64,000 nucleotides of DNA from assembly GCF_001279775.1 (NCBI RefSeq), contig NZ_LGDG01000222.1, positions 1-64,000 of the forward strand, read 5' to 3'. This document shows, one piece after another, positions 42,304 through 50,232 of this stretch. Both the position numbers and the translations under genes were made by a program. Source of the stretch: Streptomyces sp. MMG1533 (GTDB lineage: Bacteria; Actinomycetota; Actinomycetes; Streptomycetales; Streptomycetaceae). The notes beneath the pieces are model-generated. The model did no database searches, was not told the DNA's origin, and saw only the letters and a list, made by a program, of their open reading frames with translations. Position 1 is the first letter of the stretch, and the number at the start of each line of letters is the position of its first letter.

Positions 42304-42873
42304 TCAGTGCACACCTGCCGCGTCGAGCAGGGTCGTCACGGTGGGCGCGACGAGCCCGGTCAGGTTGTCGGCCTGAATCCCCGCGCGGGCGCTCGCGCCG
42401 TCGAAGACCAGGCTGAGCTGCCGGGCCAGTAGATCCGGATCGCCCGCCCCGCCCTGCTCGGCCTCGGCGCGGAAGAAGGCCGTCAGATTCGCCTTGACTT
42501 GGTGGGCCACGCGGCTCGCCGGGTGACTCTGGTCCTTGAGCTCGACCTGCACGGCCAGATACCGACAGCCTCGGAACTCGGGCGCTCCTGCCTGCGATTC
42601 CACCTGCTCGAAAACGTGCAGGATCCGCTCGCGGGGTGACCGGCCGTCGTCCATCGCAGGCAGGAGAGTCGCCACGTAGGCGGAGGCGCGCTCCTTCAGG
42701 CTCACTGCCAGGAGTTCGTCCTTGCTCTCGAACAGCTGATACATGGAGCGCTTCGACACCCCCGCCGCCTTGCACAGCGCCTCGACGCCGATGTTGACGC
42801 CGTCTCGGTAGGTGAGCGTGGCCGCCGCCTCCAGCAGGCGCTCCCTGGGGCTCAGTTTCACTTCGGTGCTCAT
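42304..42873 (-). CDS. TetR-family regulator 2 (paralogue of TetR 3)
   Basis: This 189-residue TetR regulator has the DNA-binding domain SPRERLLEAAATLTYRDGVN, IGVEALCKAAGVSKRSMYQL. It is closely similar, by eye roughly 80% identical, to TetR 3 (44577-45146) over the full length, including the recognition helix, so both should bind the same operator. The conserved Cys in FRGCRYLAVQ and following helices form the ligand domain. One AAACCGATCGGTTT palindrome lies 33 bases upstream of its start, suggesting autoregulation. Confidence 0.9.
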   Translation of the reverse strand: MSTEVKLSPRERLLEAAATLTYRDGVNIGVEALCKAAGVSKRSMYQLFESKDELLAVSLKERASAYVATLLPAMDDGRSPRERILHVFEQVESQAGAPEFRGCRYLAVQVELKDQSHPASRVAHQVKANLTAFFRAEAEQGGAGDPDLLARQLSLVFDGASARAGIQADNLTGLVAPTVTTLLDAAGVH

Positions 42874-42905
42874 GCCGTGAGGTTAACCCGGAGTGGACGA
42901 AATGA

Positions 42906-42919
42906 AAACCGATCGGTTT
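42906..42919. promoter_or_regulatory. CCGATCGG palindrome, site C (TetR 2 promoter)
   Basis: A perfect AAACCGATCGGTTT upstream of the TetR 2 start at 42873. A single site, as at the TetR 3 promoter. Confidence 0.75.
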
Positions 42920-43062
42920 CCGGAGGTCTCCGGCGAGGGCTCGGCGACGGCCCGGGGGAAGGGCCGTCGCCGAGCCATGATGGTGTGCGCGCCTGCCGTC
43001 CCCGTCAGGACGACGCACACCGGGGCCACTTCGAGTAATGGCCCGTCTTGGGTGACCTGCCG

Positions 43063-43152
43063 TCATGCCCGTACGGCGGTCTTCTCCGGCTTCGTCTCCG
43101 CCGGGATGCGGTGCAGGCCCTGGTGGTCGTAAAAGGGGTGAGTGCCGCTCAT
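43063..43152 (-). CDS. Small ORF translationally coupled to the Fe-S protein gene
   Basis: A 29-codon frame (MSGTHPFYDHQGLHRIPAET, then KPEKTAVRA) starts at an ATG that overlaps the Fe-S gene stop by 4 bases (ATGA). The composition is hydrophilic and not shadow-like. It may be a genuine small protein or the relict of a longer downstream gene. I do not recognise a family. Confidence 0.4.
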   Translation of the reverse strand: MSGTHPFYDHQGLHRIPAETKPEKTAVRA

Positions 43153-44273
43153 GACGTACGGGTCTCTCGGTCGGTGGACGCGGGGCGCCTCGCCGGGGGC
43201 TGCCAGCCACCGGTGACTTCCTTGACGGGCTTGTGGGGGAAGCGGCGCCGGGCGTACTCCTGTGCGTGGGAGTCCGGCAGGACGTACAGGGTTTCCTTCT
43301 TGTCCTGGAGCGGTCGCAGGACGGTGTCCATGAAGTTCTTGCGGTCGTCCAGGTACGGGCCCAGGACGTCCTCGCCGGCGGGGCAGACGGCGAGGCAGTA
43401 GCCGGACTTGTAGCCGGGCGGAGAGCTCAGGCTCTGCCACATGGAGGCGCTCTCGGAGTCGGTGACCCGGGATCGGTAGTCGGCGGCGTCCTCGCTGTCG
43501 GCCACGGTCTGCGCCCAGTCGGTGAACCCGCTCATGAACTCGCGGTAGTTGTGGGTGGTGCAGGCCAGCGCGTCGAAGGCGCCGTCCTTGGCGATGGCGC
43601 CGACCGGGCAGGCGGCGACGCACAACTTGCAGTCGATGCAGGGGCTGTAGTTCAGCGCCTGCCCGTACTCGCTCACCTCCGCGTCCACCAGGACGGTGAC
43701 CAGGAGGACGAAGCTGCCGAACTTCGGGTGGATGACGTTGCGGTGCAGGCCCATCACGCCGAGCCCGGCGGCCACCGCGACTGTCTTGTGCGCCACCACC
43801 CAGATCCGTTCGCTGGGGAAGCGGTCCATCTCCTGGGGGAAGCCGACGGACGGATTGAGTGCGCGGTAGCCGGCGTCCTGGAGTGCTCGGGTGACGCTGC
43901 GGGCGGCGTGGTTGGCCTGTTCGTCGGTCTGGTGGAACTCCTGGTTGGCCACGCTGCGGGCGGGGGAGCGGCAGTTGTCGCGGTTCATCCGGACCGCCAT
44001 CGCGATCAGGGTGCGGGTGCCGGGCAACGCGGACAGCGCGTGCTCGCGCTCGCCGGCCAGGTCCGGGTGGTCCAGGCTGACCGCGGCGACGTCGTCCGCC
44101 CCGGCCGCCAGGCACAGCTCGCGCAGCCAGGCCGCGTCGATCACCGCGGGCGGGCGGCCCACGTCACTGGTCCTGCGCCGGGCGAGTACGGCCCGTACCG
44201 ACGGGTGGGCCGCCAGCTTCGCCGGAAGCGGGGGATGAGTGGGTTGCCCCTCGGTGTCACGCGCGGCAGTCAT
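43149..44273 (-). CDS. QueG-like 4Fe-4S oxidoreductase
   Basis: This 374-residue cytosolic iron-sulfur protein resembles epoxyqueuosine reductase / reductive-dehalogenase-type enzymes: an N-terminal domain (AAGADDVAAVSLDHP, RTLIAMAVRMNRDN), GLGVMGLHRNVIHPKFGS, then the first cluster motif CIDCKLCVAACPVGAI and a second, partial motif CLAVCP. The usual second CxxCxxxCP is reduced to two cysteines. The start is ATG 44273 with AGGAG 9 bases upstream; the longer frame would read through the operator pair. It is controlled by two CCGATCGG palindromes. It is probably not the housekeeping QueG, given its regulation and location in an element. Confidence 0.8.
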   Translation of the reverse strand: MTAARDTEGQPTHPPLPAKLAAHPSVRAVLARRRTSDVGRPPAVIDAAWLRELCLAAGADDVAAVSLDHPDLAGEREHALSALPGTRTLIAMAVRMNRDNCRSPARSVANQEFHQTDEQANHAARSVTRALQDAGYRALNPSVGFPQEMDRFPSERIWVVAHKTVAVAAGLGVMGLHRNVIHPKFGSFVLLVTVLVDAEVSEYGQALNYSPCIDCKLCVAACPVGAIAKDGAFDALACTTHNYREFMSGFTDWAQTVADSEDAADYRSRVTDSESASMWQSLSSPPGYKSGYCLAVCPAGEDVLGPYLDDRKNFMDTVLRPLQDKKETLYVLPDSHAQEYARRRFPHKPVKEVTGGWQPPARRPASTDRETRTS

Positions 44274-44318
44274 CCGTGCTCCTGGGGGTGCGGGTACAAG
44301 CCTCGCCACCACGGGCGA

Positions 44319-44356
44319 GAAACCGATCAGTTTCACCACCGTAAACCGATCGGTTT
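44319..44356. promoter_or_regulatory. Tandem CCGATCGG palindromes, site D (Fe-S protein promoter)
   Basis: GAAACCGATCAGTTTC (44319-44334) and AAACCGATCGGTTT (44343-44356), centres 23 bp apart. The surrounding sequence is nearly the same as at site B (the same mismatch in the first site, and both followed by a similar CAAG..CAAGC run), so sites B and D are duplicated promoters. Confidence 0.75.
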
Positions 44357-44576
44357 TCGCGCGCAAGCCCAAGCGGCGAGCCTCTCCTGCGGACTGTCGA
44401 TCAGGTTCCTCGCGGGCGTCGGCGATCGATCGTCAGGCGATCAGGGCTCAGCCCGCGAGTCAGGCCCTCGGCCGGCAACGGGCGTGGGGGGACCCCATGG
44501 GAGTTGCTCGGCCGCCGGGGGGCGGCTGCGACCAGCCGAGCGCATCGCTCGCCGCAGCTGTTCGTCACGCGATGCG

Positions 44577-45146
44577 TCAGCGCATGTCCGCCGCATCGAG
44601 CAGGGCGGCCACGGTGGGGGCGACGAGCCCGGCCTGCGTGTCGGCTTTGATTCCCGCACGGGCGCTGGCGCCGTCGAAGACCAGGATCAGCTGCCGGGCC
44701 AGCAGGTCCGGGTCGCTCGCCCCGCCCTGTTCGGCCTCGGTGCGGAAGAAGGTTGTGAGGTTCTCCTTGACCCGATGGGCCACCCGGCTCGCCGGGTGGC
44801 TCGGGTCCTTGAGCTCGATCTGTACGACGAGGTACCGGCAGCCCTGGAAGTCGGGTGCACCCGCCTGCGCCTCCGCCTGTTCGAAGACATGCAGGATCCG
44901 CTCGCGGGGCGGACGGTTGTCGTCCGTCGCGGGAAGGAGTGCCGTCACATAGGCGGAGGCGCGTTCCTCCAGGCTCGCCGCCAGCAGTTCGCCTTTGCTC
45001 TCGAACAGCTTGTACATGGAGCGCTTGGACACCCCCGCCGCCTTGCACAGCGTGTCGACGCCGATGTTGACGCCGTCTCGGTAGGTGAGCGTGGCCGCTG
45101 CCTCCAGCAGTCGCTCTCGGGAGCTCGGCATTGCTTCGGTGGTCAT
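44577..45146 (-). CDS. TetR-family regulator 3 (paralogue of TetR 2)
   Basis: This 189-residue TetR regulator (SSRERLLEAAATLTYRDGVN, IGVDTLCKAAGVSKRSMYKL) is nearly collinear with TetR 2 throughout, with the same recognition helix. The gene has its own single palindrome at 45179-45192, about 33 bases upstream, at the same distance as in TetR 2. The duplication thus covered gene and promoter together. The two copies could bind as mixed dimers or respond to different ligands. Confidence 0.9.
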   Translation of the reverse strand: MTTEAMPSSRERLLEAAATLTYRDGVNIGVDTLCKAAGVSKRSMYKLFESKGELLAASLEERASAYVTALLPATDDNRPPRERILHVFEQAEAQAGAPDFQGCRYLVVQIELKDPSHPASRVAHRVKENLTTFFRTEAEQGGASDPDLLARQLILVFDGASARAGIKADTQAGLVAPTVAALLDAADMR

Positions 45147-45178
45147 ATTGCGAGGTTAACTCGATTCCGGCCCATGGG

Positions 45179-45192
45179 AAACCGATCGGTTT
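45179..45192. promoter_or_regulatory. CCGATCGG palindrome, site E (TetR 3 promoter)
   Basis: A perfect AAACCGATCGGTTT located 33 bases upstream of the TetR 3 start, equivalent to site C at TetR 2. Confidence 0.75.
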
Positions 45193-45451
45193 ACGATGCT
45201 GGCCGGGGTGCGCTACGGCGCCGCCCACGGTTGAGTCGGTTCGGCGCCGCCGCCGTGGTCTCCAGAATGGCCGGTGTGTCTCGCCGGCCTCGGAAGCTCG
45301 GCCCCCATCGTGCGTGCCCTCGACCGGCGATGATGGGTTTGCTGAGGACGGAACGCGCGGGACCGTCTCGGAGATGCCCCTGTCCTGCGCTGATGTGTGC
45401 CTGGAGGGCACCAATCAGCGCAGGACATTTCTCACCACGGTGGATTCGGAC

Positions 45452-46951
45452 TCAGTGGGCGATCACAGGCTCGCCCTCCGACGGCGCCAGAGCTGAATTC
45501 GGCATCAGGAACGCCGTGAGCACCGCGCCGACCACGAAGATCCCGGCGCCCCATGCCAGGGTGGCCGTGTAGCTCTCGACCCCGGCCTGGGCCATGGTCA
45601 GTGCGCCCGGCTTGTGCGAGGAGAGGTAGTCGGTCGCGGCCGATGAGGCAACGGTGGTCAGCAGCGCCGTGCTGATCGAGCCGCCCACCTGCTGGCTGGT
45701 GTTGATCAGTGCCGAGGCGACGCCCGCGTCCTCGTGGTGCACGCCTGCGGTCGCACCCTGGAACGAGGTGGTCATCACCGCACCGATACCGAGACCCAAC
45801 AGGATCATGCCCGGCATGATGTCGGCGATGTAGCCGCTGTCCAGCGTGAGCCGGGTCAGCAGGGCCATGCCGGACGCGGAGACCAGGAAGCCGGCGCTGA
45901 CCACGACCTTCGGGCCGACCTTGGGCAACAGTAGCGAAGGCACCGTGGTCGACGAGGCGACGATGCCCCCGACCATCGGCAGGAAGGACAGACCGGCCTC
46001 GATCGGCGAGTAGCCGATGCTGGCCTCCAGGTAGTAGGTCAGGAACAGGAAGATCGAGAACATCCCCATGCCCAGGACGAACACGGCCAGGAACGAACCA
46101 CCTCGGGTCCGGTCCAGCACGACTCGCAGCGGCAGCAGCGGATGCGCGACCCTGAGCTCCAGCCAGGCGAATGCCGCGAGCAGCACCACGCCGCTGATCA
46201 TGGAGCCGAGGGCGACCGGGTCGGTCCAGCTGGTGGATTCGACGTGCGCGAACCCGTAGACGATGCCGAACAGCGCGGCGCTCACCACGACGGTGCCAGG
46301 AATGTCGATCTTGGGTCGTTCGGTGACCACGGGCTTGGCCAGCAACAGCAACGCGCCGACCAGTGCGACGCCCGCGAAAATGACGTTCACGTACATCACC
46401 CAACGCCACGACGCCCATTCGGTGAGCATGCCGCCGAGCAGGAGTCCGACCGCGGCACCCGCACCGGACAACGCACTGAAGATGCCGAAGGCTTTCGGCC
46501 TTTCGGCCGGGTCGGTGAAGGTCACGCTGAGCAGCGAGAGCGCCGCGGGCGCGAGCAGTGCGGCGAACAGTCCCTGGGCCACACGTGCCGCGACGAGTAT
46601 GTCGAAGCTGCCGGCCGCGCCGCCGACGACGGATGCGGCCGCGAAACCGATCAGGCCGGTCACGAAGGTCGTACGTCGACCGAACAGGTCACCGAGTCGG
46701 CCCCCGAGCAGCAACAGGCTGCCGAACGCCAAGGCGTACCCAGTGATGACCCACTGCCGGCTGCCGTCACTGAAACCGAGGTCATGTTGCGCTTCGGGCA
46801 GGGCGATGTTCACGACGGTCGCATCGAGCGTGACCATGAGCTGTGCCACGCCCAGCACGACGAGCACCCACCAGCGCACGGCATGTGAGCCGCGGCGGCC
46901 CGAGTCTGTTTTCCCGGAAGCGGGCGCTCCGCGGTCGAAGGTGGTACTCAC
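45452..46951 (-). CDS. MFS efflux transporter (DHA2 / EmrB-QacA type)
   Basis: This 499-residue, 14-span drug:H+ antiporter has motif C/D1-like segments VTLDATVVNIALPEAQHDLG, the loop GGRLGDLFGRRTTFVTGLIG and later motif GLSFLPMVGGI. The start is GTG 46951 with GAGGAGA upstream; the very long upstream frame crosses the operators and is not coding. Two CCGATCGG palindromes lie 40-80 bases upstream. It is the likely effector of the regulon, exporting the inducing compound or its derivative. Confidence 0.93.
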   Translation of the reverse strand: MSTTFDRGAPASGKTDSGRRGSHAVRWWVLVVLGVAQLMVTLDATVVNIALPEAQHDLGFSDGSRQWVITGYALAFGSLLLLGGRLGDLFGRRTTFVTGLIGFAAASVVGGAAGSFDILVAARVAQGLFAALLAPAALSLLSVTFTDPAERPKAFGIFSALSGAGAAVGLLLGGMLTEWASWRWVMYVNVIFAGVALVGALLLLAKPVVTERPKIDIPGTVVVSAALFGIVYGFAHVESTSWTDPVALGSMISGVVLLAAFAWLELRVAHPLLPLRVVLDRTRGGSFLAVFVLGMGMFSIFLFLTYYLEASIGYSPIEAGLSFLPMVGGIVASSTTVPSLLLPKVGPKVVVSAGFLVSASGMALLTRLTLDSGYIADIMPGMILLGLGIGAVMTTSFQGATAGVHHEDAGVASALINTSQQVGGSISTALLTTVASSAATDYLSSHKPGALTMAQAGVESYTATLAWGAGIFVVGAVLTAFLMPNSALAPSEGEPVIAH

Positions 46952-46990
46952 TTTTCTCCTCAGTCGCTGGGCATGGGCCGACCCTCGGTC

Positions 46991-47030
46991 GGAAACCGAT
47001 CGGTTTCCACCTAGGAAAACAGATCGGTTT
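46991..47030. promoter_or_regulatory. Tandem CCGATCGG palindromes, site F (MFS promoter)
   Basis: GGAAACCGATCGGTTTCC (46991-47008) is a perfect 18-bp palindrome and the strongest copy; AAACAGATCGGTTT (47017-47030) has one mismatch. Centres are 24 bp apart. Confidence 0.78.
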
Positions 47031-47228
47031 CCTCGGTGCAAGTGAACGTGTCGCATCCGGCCTGGGAGTGACCCGACAGGGGTGAAGTCCGCGTAGGCCG
47101 ACGGCGCTGCCTCGGCCGGCCCCTGGTCGTTCGGTGTCGACGCCTTGTGTCGCACCTTCAAGACCGAGCGCGACCGCCGCGACCACCGGTCTTGCCGACC
47201 TCTTGACCATGAAGGGAAACCGCCTCGA

Positions 47229-47689
47229 ATGCGCGACCTCGTCTCCGGCGGCGTGGTGACCGTGGACCCGGCCGCCGGGCCCAAGCGGGCGCTCGGGTTC
47301 TCCGTGGCGGCCATCACGATCCGCGACCTGAAGATGGCCGTGCCCGTCGGCCCGCAGATCCCGGCACATCCGCGGAGGGCCCGGCTCGACATCCGCGCTG
47401 CGAGGCGATCGCATCGCCATGTGCGTCGATCCGCGCTGCGAGCGATCGCATCACCATGTGCGTCGAGAGCCTGACGGGCACCCTCTCCGGCCTCGAAGGC
47501 GTCCCCTTGCCTCCGGTCCTCCGCCTCCACCTCGCGCCCGACACCGTCCCGGAGTGGCTCTACGACACGGTCGGGAAGCTCGACCTCAAGCTCCAACTGG
47601 GCTTGGACGACGCCGACATCGACCAGGCAGGACAGGTAGGCGGAGAGCTCGTCATCCCAGGCATCCACGGGTACGGAACGCCCCGGTGA
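47229..47689 (+). pseudogene. Hypothetical gene broken by a 38-bp tandem duplication
   Basis: The 5' part (MRDLVSGGVVTVDPAAGPKR, ALGFSVAAITIRDLKMAV) and the 3' part (LRLHLAPDTVPEWLYDTVGK, LDLKLQLGLDDADIDQ) have clear protein character but lie in different frames. They are separated by two adjacent near-identical units, 47391-47428 (38 bp) and 47429-47465 (37 bp). Removing the first unit joins them into one 140-residue protein. GAAGGG lies 12 bases before the ATG. I do not recognise the family. It follows the site F operator region on the opposite strand from the MFS gene. Confidence 0.6.
47391..47465. repeat. 38/37-bp tandem duplication inside the broken gene
   Basis: Two adjacent copies beginning ATCCGCGCTGCGAG and containing CGATCGCATC differ by one inserted G and one G/A change. 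The 38-bp copy shifts the reading frame. Confidence 0.85.
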
Positions 47690-47718
47690 AGTCGGGGGCC
47701 TGCCGGGCTTGCGCCTGG

Positions 47719-47756
47719 AAACCGATCGGTTTACCTTAGTGGATACCGATCGGTTT
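47719..47756. promoter_or_regulatory. Tandem CCGATCGG palindromes, site G (alpha/beta hydrolase promoter)
   Basis: AAACCGATCGGTTT (47719-47732, perfect) and ATACCGATCGGTTT (47743-47756, one mismatch), centres 24 bp apart, 64-100 bases upstream of the hydrolase ATG. Confidence 0.77.
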
Positions 47757-47819
47757 CTCATTCTCCGGTGAGAGTCATGACCGTTTTGGTAATCCCCTCA
47801 GACACAAGGAGTCGGCGAG

Positions 47820-48698
47820 ATGCCCAGCCAAGAGTCACGTCCCACGATTCGCATTCCGGGGACCACCAGCCACACCATCGCCCCGCGCGCGGGATCTGTC
47901 GGCCGCGAGGGAACGCTGCGCTATCTCAAGGCGGGCACCGGCGCCCCCCTGGTCCTGCTGCACACCGTGCGCACCCAGGCCGAGCACTTCCGCCACCTCA
48001 TCCCGCTGATCGCGGACCGGTACACCGTGTACGCCCTCGACCTGCCGGGGATGGGCTACTCCGAGATCGTGCCCGGGGCGTCGTACGACGAGCCCGCGAT
48101 GCGTGCGGGCGTCGAGCGGCTGCTGACCGAACTCGACCTGAATGACGTGACGTTGGTCGGGGAGTCCATGGGCGCGGTGCTCGCCCTGACCGCCGCGGCC
48201 GATCTCCCGGAGCGGGTACGACGCGTCGCCGCGGTCAACACGTACGACTTCCGCGGCGGAATCGCCCGCTCAAGTCTTCTCGCCCGTGTAGTGGTCAGCG
48301 GTGTCCTCGCGCCCGGCGTGGGCCCCGTGATCGCCGGGGTCGAGCCCAAGCCCGCCCTCCGCACGATCCTTCAAGGCGGCCTCGGCGACAAGAGCGCGCT
48401 GCGCGAGGACTACATGGACGAACTCCTCCAGGTGGGCAGCCGCCCCGGCTACCCGACCGTCGCCCGGGCCGTGTACCAGGCCCTGCCCAGCCTCATCGCG
48501 GCCCGCTCGCGCTACCCCGAGGTCAAGGCGCCCGTCCACCTCGTCTACGGGGAGAAGGACTGGTCCCGGCCCTCGGACCGGGAGGCCAACAAGAAGCTGC
48601 TGCCCGCCGCCGAGTTCACGCAGGTGCCGAAGGCCGGCCACTTCATCGCCCTGGAACGGCCTGATGTGCTGGCCGACCTGCTGAACGCGGTGGCCTGA
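47820..48698 (+). CDS. Alpha/beta hydrolase of the CCGATCGG regulon
   Basis: This 292-residue serine hydrolase has the elbow VGESMGAVLAL (Ser at about residue 117), the acid in VYGEKDWSRP and the catalytic His in KAGHFIALE. AAGGAG lies 10 bases upstream of the ATG. It belongs to the epoxide-hydrolase/haloalkane-dehalogenase/meta-cleavage hydrolase superfamily, but residues that would separate these functions cannot be judged by eye. Its two-operator promoter places it in the TetR regulon with the SDRs and efflux pump. Confidence 0.9.
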   Translation: MPSQESRPTIRIPGTTSHTIAPRAGSVGREGTLRYLKAGTGAPLVLLHTVRTQAEHFRHLIPLIADRYTVYALDLPGMGYSEIVPGASYDEPAMRAGVERLLTELDLNDVTLVGESMGAVLALTAAADLPERVRRVAAVNTYDFRGGIARSSLLARVVVSGVLAPGVGPVIAGVEPKPALRTILQGGLGDKSALREDYMDELLQVGSRPGYPTVARAVYQALPSLIAARSRYPEVKAPVHLVYGEKDWSRPSDREANKKLLPAAEFTQVPKAGHFIALERPDVLADLLNAVA

Positions 48699-48734
48699 CC
48701 GTCCCGAGAGCGCCGTGGCCACCCCCGTTCGGGT

Positions 48735-48914
48735 GTGGTGCGTGACCGGGACCGGGTCGCGGACGTCACCGGTGTGGTCTCCGTCGGACAGTACCCGGCC
48801 ATCAGCGGAGAGGACCTGGCCGAGGCGTTCAGCACCCGGCTCGGGCGGACCGTGACCTACGAGGCGACCGACCCCCACGCCTTCTTCGCGCCGCTCGCTC
48901 CCGCGATGGGCGAG
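48735..48914 (+). pseudogene. C-terminal fragment of an NmrA-type NAD(P)-binding protein
   Basis: The frame reads VVSVGQYPAISGEDLAEAFS, TRLGRTVTYEATDPHAFF and LAPAMGE, the typical C-terminal part of NmrA-like atypical SDRs. The Rossmann half is missing and the frame runs into unrelated sequence. It is a remnant. Confidence 0.55.
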
Positions 48915-49042
48915 CAACCTGGAAGGTCGTCCCAGCGGTCGGCGGTACCGGTCTGGATCGCGTAGCAGAGGCGTTCGTTGGGGCCGTCGTAGAGCACCGG
49001 GCCGATCGAGGCGCCGATGGCGCGCAGGTGGGCCAAGGTCAG
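48915..49042 (-). pseudogene. Fragment of an unrecognised hypothetical gene
   Basis: The minus-strand frame reads LRAIGASIGPVLYDGPNERL and CYAIQTGTADRWDDLPG, with protein-like composition that ends abruptly at the NmrA-type fragment. It resembles a widespread Streptomyces hypothetical family and is clearly partial. Confidence 0.35.
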
Positions 49043-49225
49043 AAGACCGACCTCCGCAGACGTTCGTACGAGATCCCACTCGTCGCCGACTCGCAGCAGG
49101 CGCAGTCCGGGAACCGGTCGCAGGCACTGCTCTTCGTGAGGTGCTGGGAGACCTGGTGCCTGCGTAAGGTCGCGGTCGGCGTGTTGCGCGCTTGGAGATT
49201 CTGGTGCGGGACTTGCCGTACATGA

Positions 49226-49972
49226 TCAGCCGAAGAACAGCGTCGCCCAAGGCTGAGCCGGAACCATACCGCCGTGGTGTGAGCACGCACCTCGTCGGCC
49301 GATTGAAGTGGACGGCCATCCGTCGGCGCAGTGAGCAGGCGACGGCATCTCGACCCGCCTGACTTCGGTGGGCGCCCGTTCTATCCGGGAGGCAGCGGCG
49401 GCGAAATCGTCCCCGAAGCACTCTCGGTGATCGAGAACAACACGTGCTGCCTGCCCGGCCAAGGCCCGCTTCTCGGAGTACGCCCTGGATATGTCCAGCC
49501 CGGTCGCGGAGATGGCGTCGAGGCTTCCCAGGTCTTCGGGGAACTCGGCCCCGAGCTGCAGGATGCTGATGTTCGGATCGCCGGCGAACACCATGGGAAT
49601 CCGCACGGCGCGGGCCTTGTCGCTCAGGGCCAGTGCCTGGGTCCGGTGTGGCCGGCACATGGACTCGTGCTCATCGTCCTTCCATCCGCTCCAGATGCCG
49701 ACACCGAGGCCGGCGAACACGGCCACGGTGACGAGGGCGACCACAGTAAGGATGGCCCGTCGCTCCCGTTCCGCCTGCTGTCTTGCTCTCTCGGCCCGAG
49801 CCCTCGCCTCCTCTGCGGCGGCTTCGCGCTCTGCTCCAGTGGCATGGTGTCGGCAGCCCTTCCCGATCTCCTGTGGGAGCTTGCATGGCGTCCCCTTCTT
49901 CGTGGGGCGACCACAGCGCGCTGCCGTTCGGCGCCTTCGGGAACGGTCGTACCTGGTGGGCATGCCGGGCAT
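49226..49972 (-). CDS. Membrane protein with N-terminal Cys/His motif and DUF3761-like C-terminus
   Basis: This protein has about 248 residues. The N-terminus holds a short Cys/His motif (CGRPTKKGTPC, then CRHH) that may bind zinc. A charged Ala/Glu/Arg helix and one membrane span (ILTVVALVTVAVFAGLGVGI) follow. The C-terminal part ends with CADGWPSTSIGRRGACSHHG, which resembles the DUF3761 repeat. The start is ATG 49972; the longer frame contains shadow sequence. Neither start has a clear ribosome binding site. It is the last gene before the right end of the element. The function is unknown. Confidence 0.65.
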   Translation of the reverse strand: MPGMPTRYDRSRRRRTAARCGRPTKKGTPCKLPQEIGKGCRHHATGAEREAAAEEARARAERARQQAERERRAILTVVALVTVAVFAGLGVGIWSGWKDDEHESMCRPHRTQALALSDKARAVRIPMVFAGDPNISILQLGAEFPEDLGSLDAISATGLDISRAYSEKRALAGQAARVVLDHRECFGDDFAAAASRIERAPTEVRRVEMPSPAHCADGWPSTSIGRRGACSHHGGMVPAQPWATLFFG

Positions 49973-50152
49973 TGTGAACCACCCGGCGACACCGGCGCCG
50001 CGCAACCGGCCCTTTGCGTAAGCGACTTGGTCGCCATTTGCTCGACCTGCGGCGCGGGTCACATTAAATGCGTCTCCATTTGAGACGAACGAGGGCTGGG
50101 TGGTGCAAAGTGATGCCCGGAGACCCTGGAGATGGCTGCTCGACCCCGACTT

Positions 50153-50171
50153 AGGGCACGTAGAGGGCACG
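50153..50171. repeat. Pair of GGGCACG heptamers, candidate arm sites (right end)
   Basis: AGGGCACG at 50153-50160 and 50164-50171, spaced 11 bp, lies about 60 bases inside the right att repeat and mirrors the pair at 39209-39227. Confidence 0.45.
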
Positions 50172-50200
50172 CAACCCTCAAATTGGACTAGACAACAAAC

Positions 50201-50227
50201 AAACCCCAGGCCGATGACCTGGGGTTT
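50201..50227 (-). terminator. Terminator of tRNA-Gly
   Basis: AAACCCCAGG (50201-50210) pairs perfectly with CCTGGGGTTT (50218-50227) around a 7-nt loop, directly downstream of the minus-strand tRNA gene. Confidence 0.8.
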
Positions 50228-50232
50228 CATCA

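Noticed and set aside
45452..47761. MFS gene starting at 47761
   Set aside because: The extension would translate through the operators and an unrelated broken gene. GTG 46951 has a good ribosome binding site and begins just before the first membrane span.
49028..49225. 65-codon plus-strand frame as a gene
   Set aside because: No motif or ribosome binding site, and it lies among fragments of decayed genes.
48270..49658. 462-codon minus-strand frame opposite the alpha/beta hydrolase
   Set aside because: Antisense shadow composition; the hydrolase on the plus strand has a full catalytic triad pattern.
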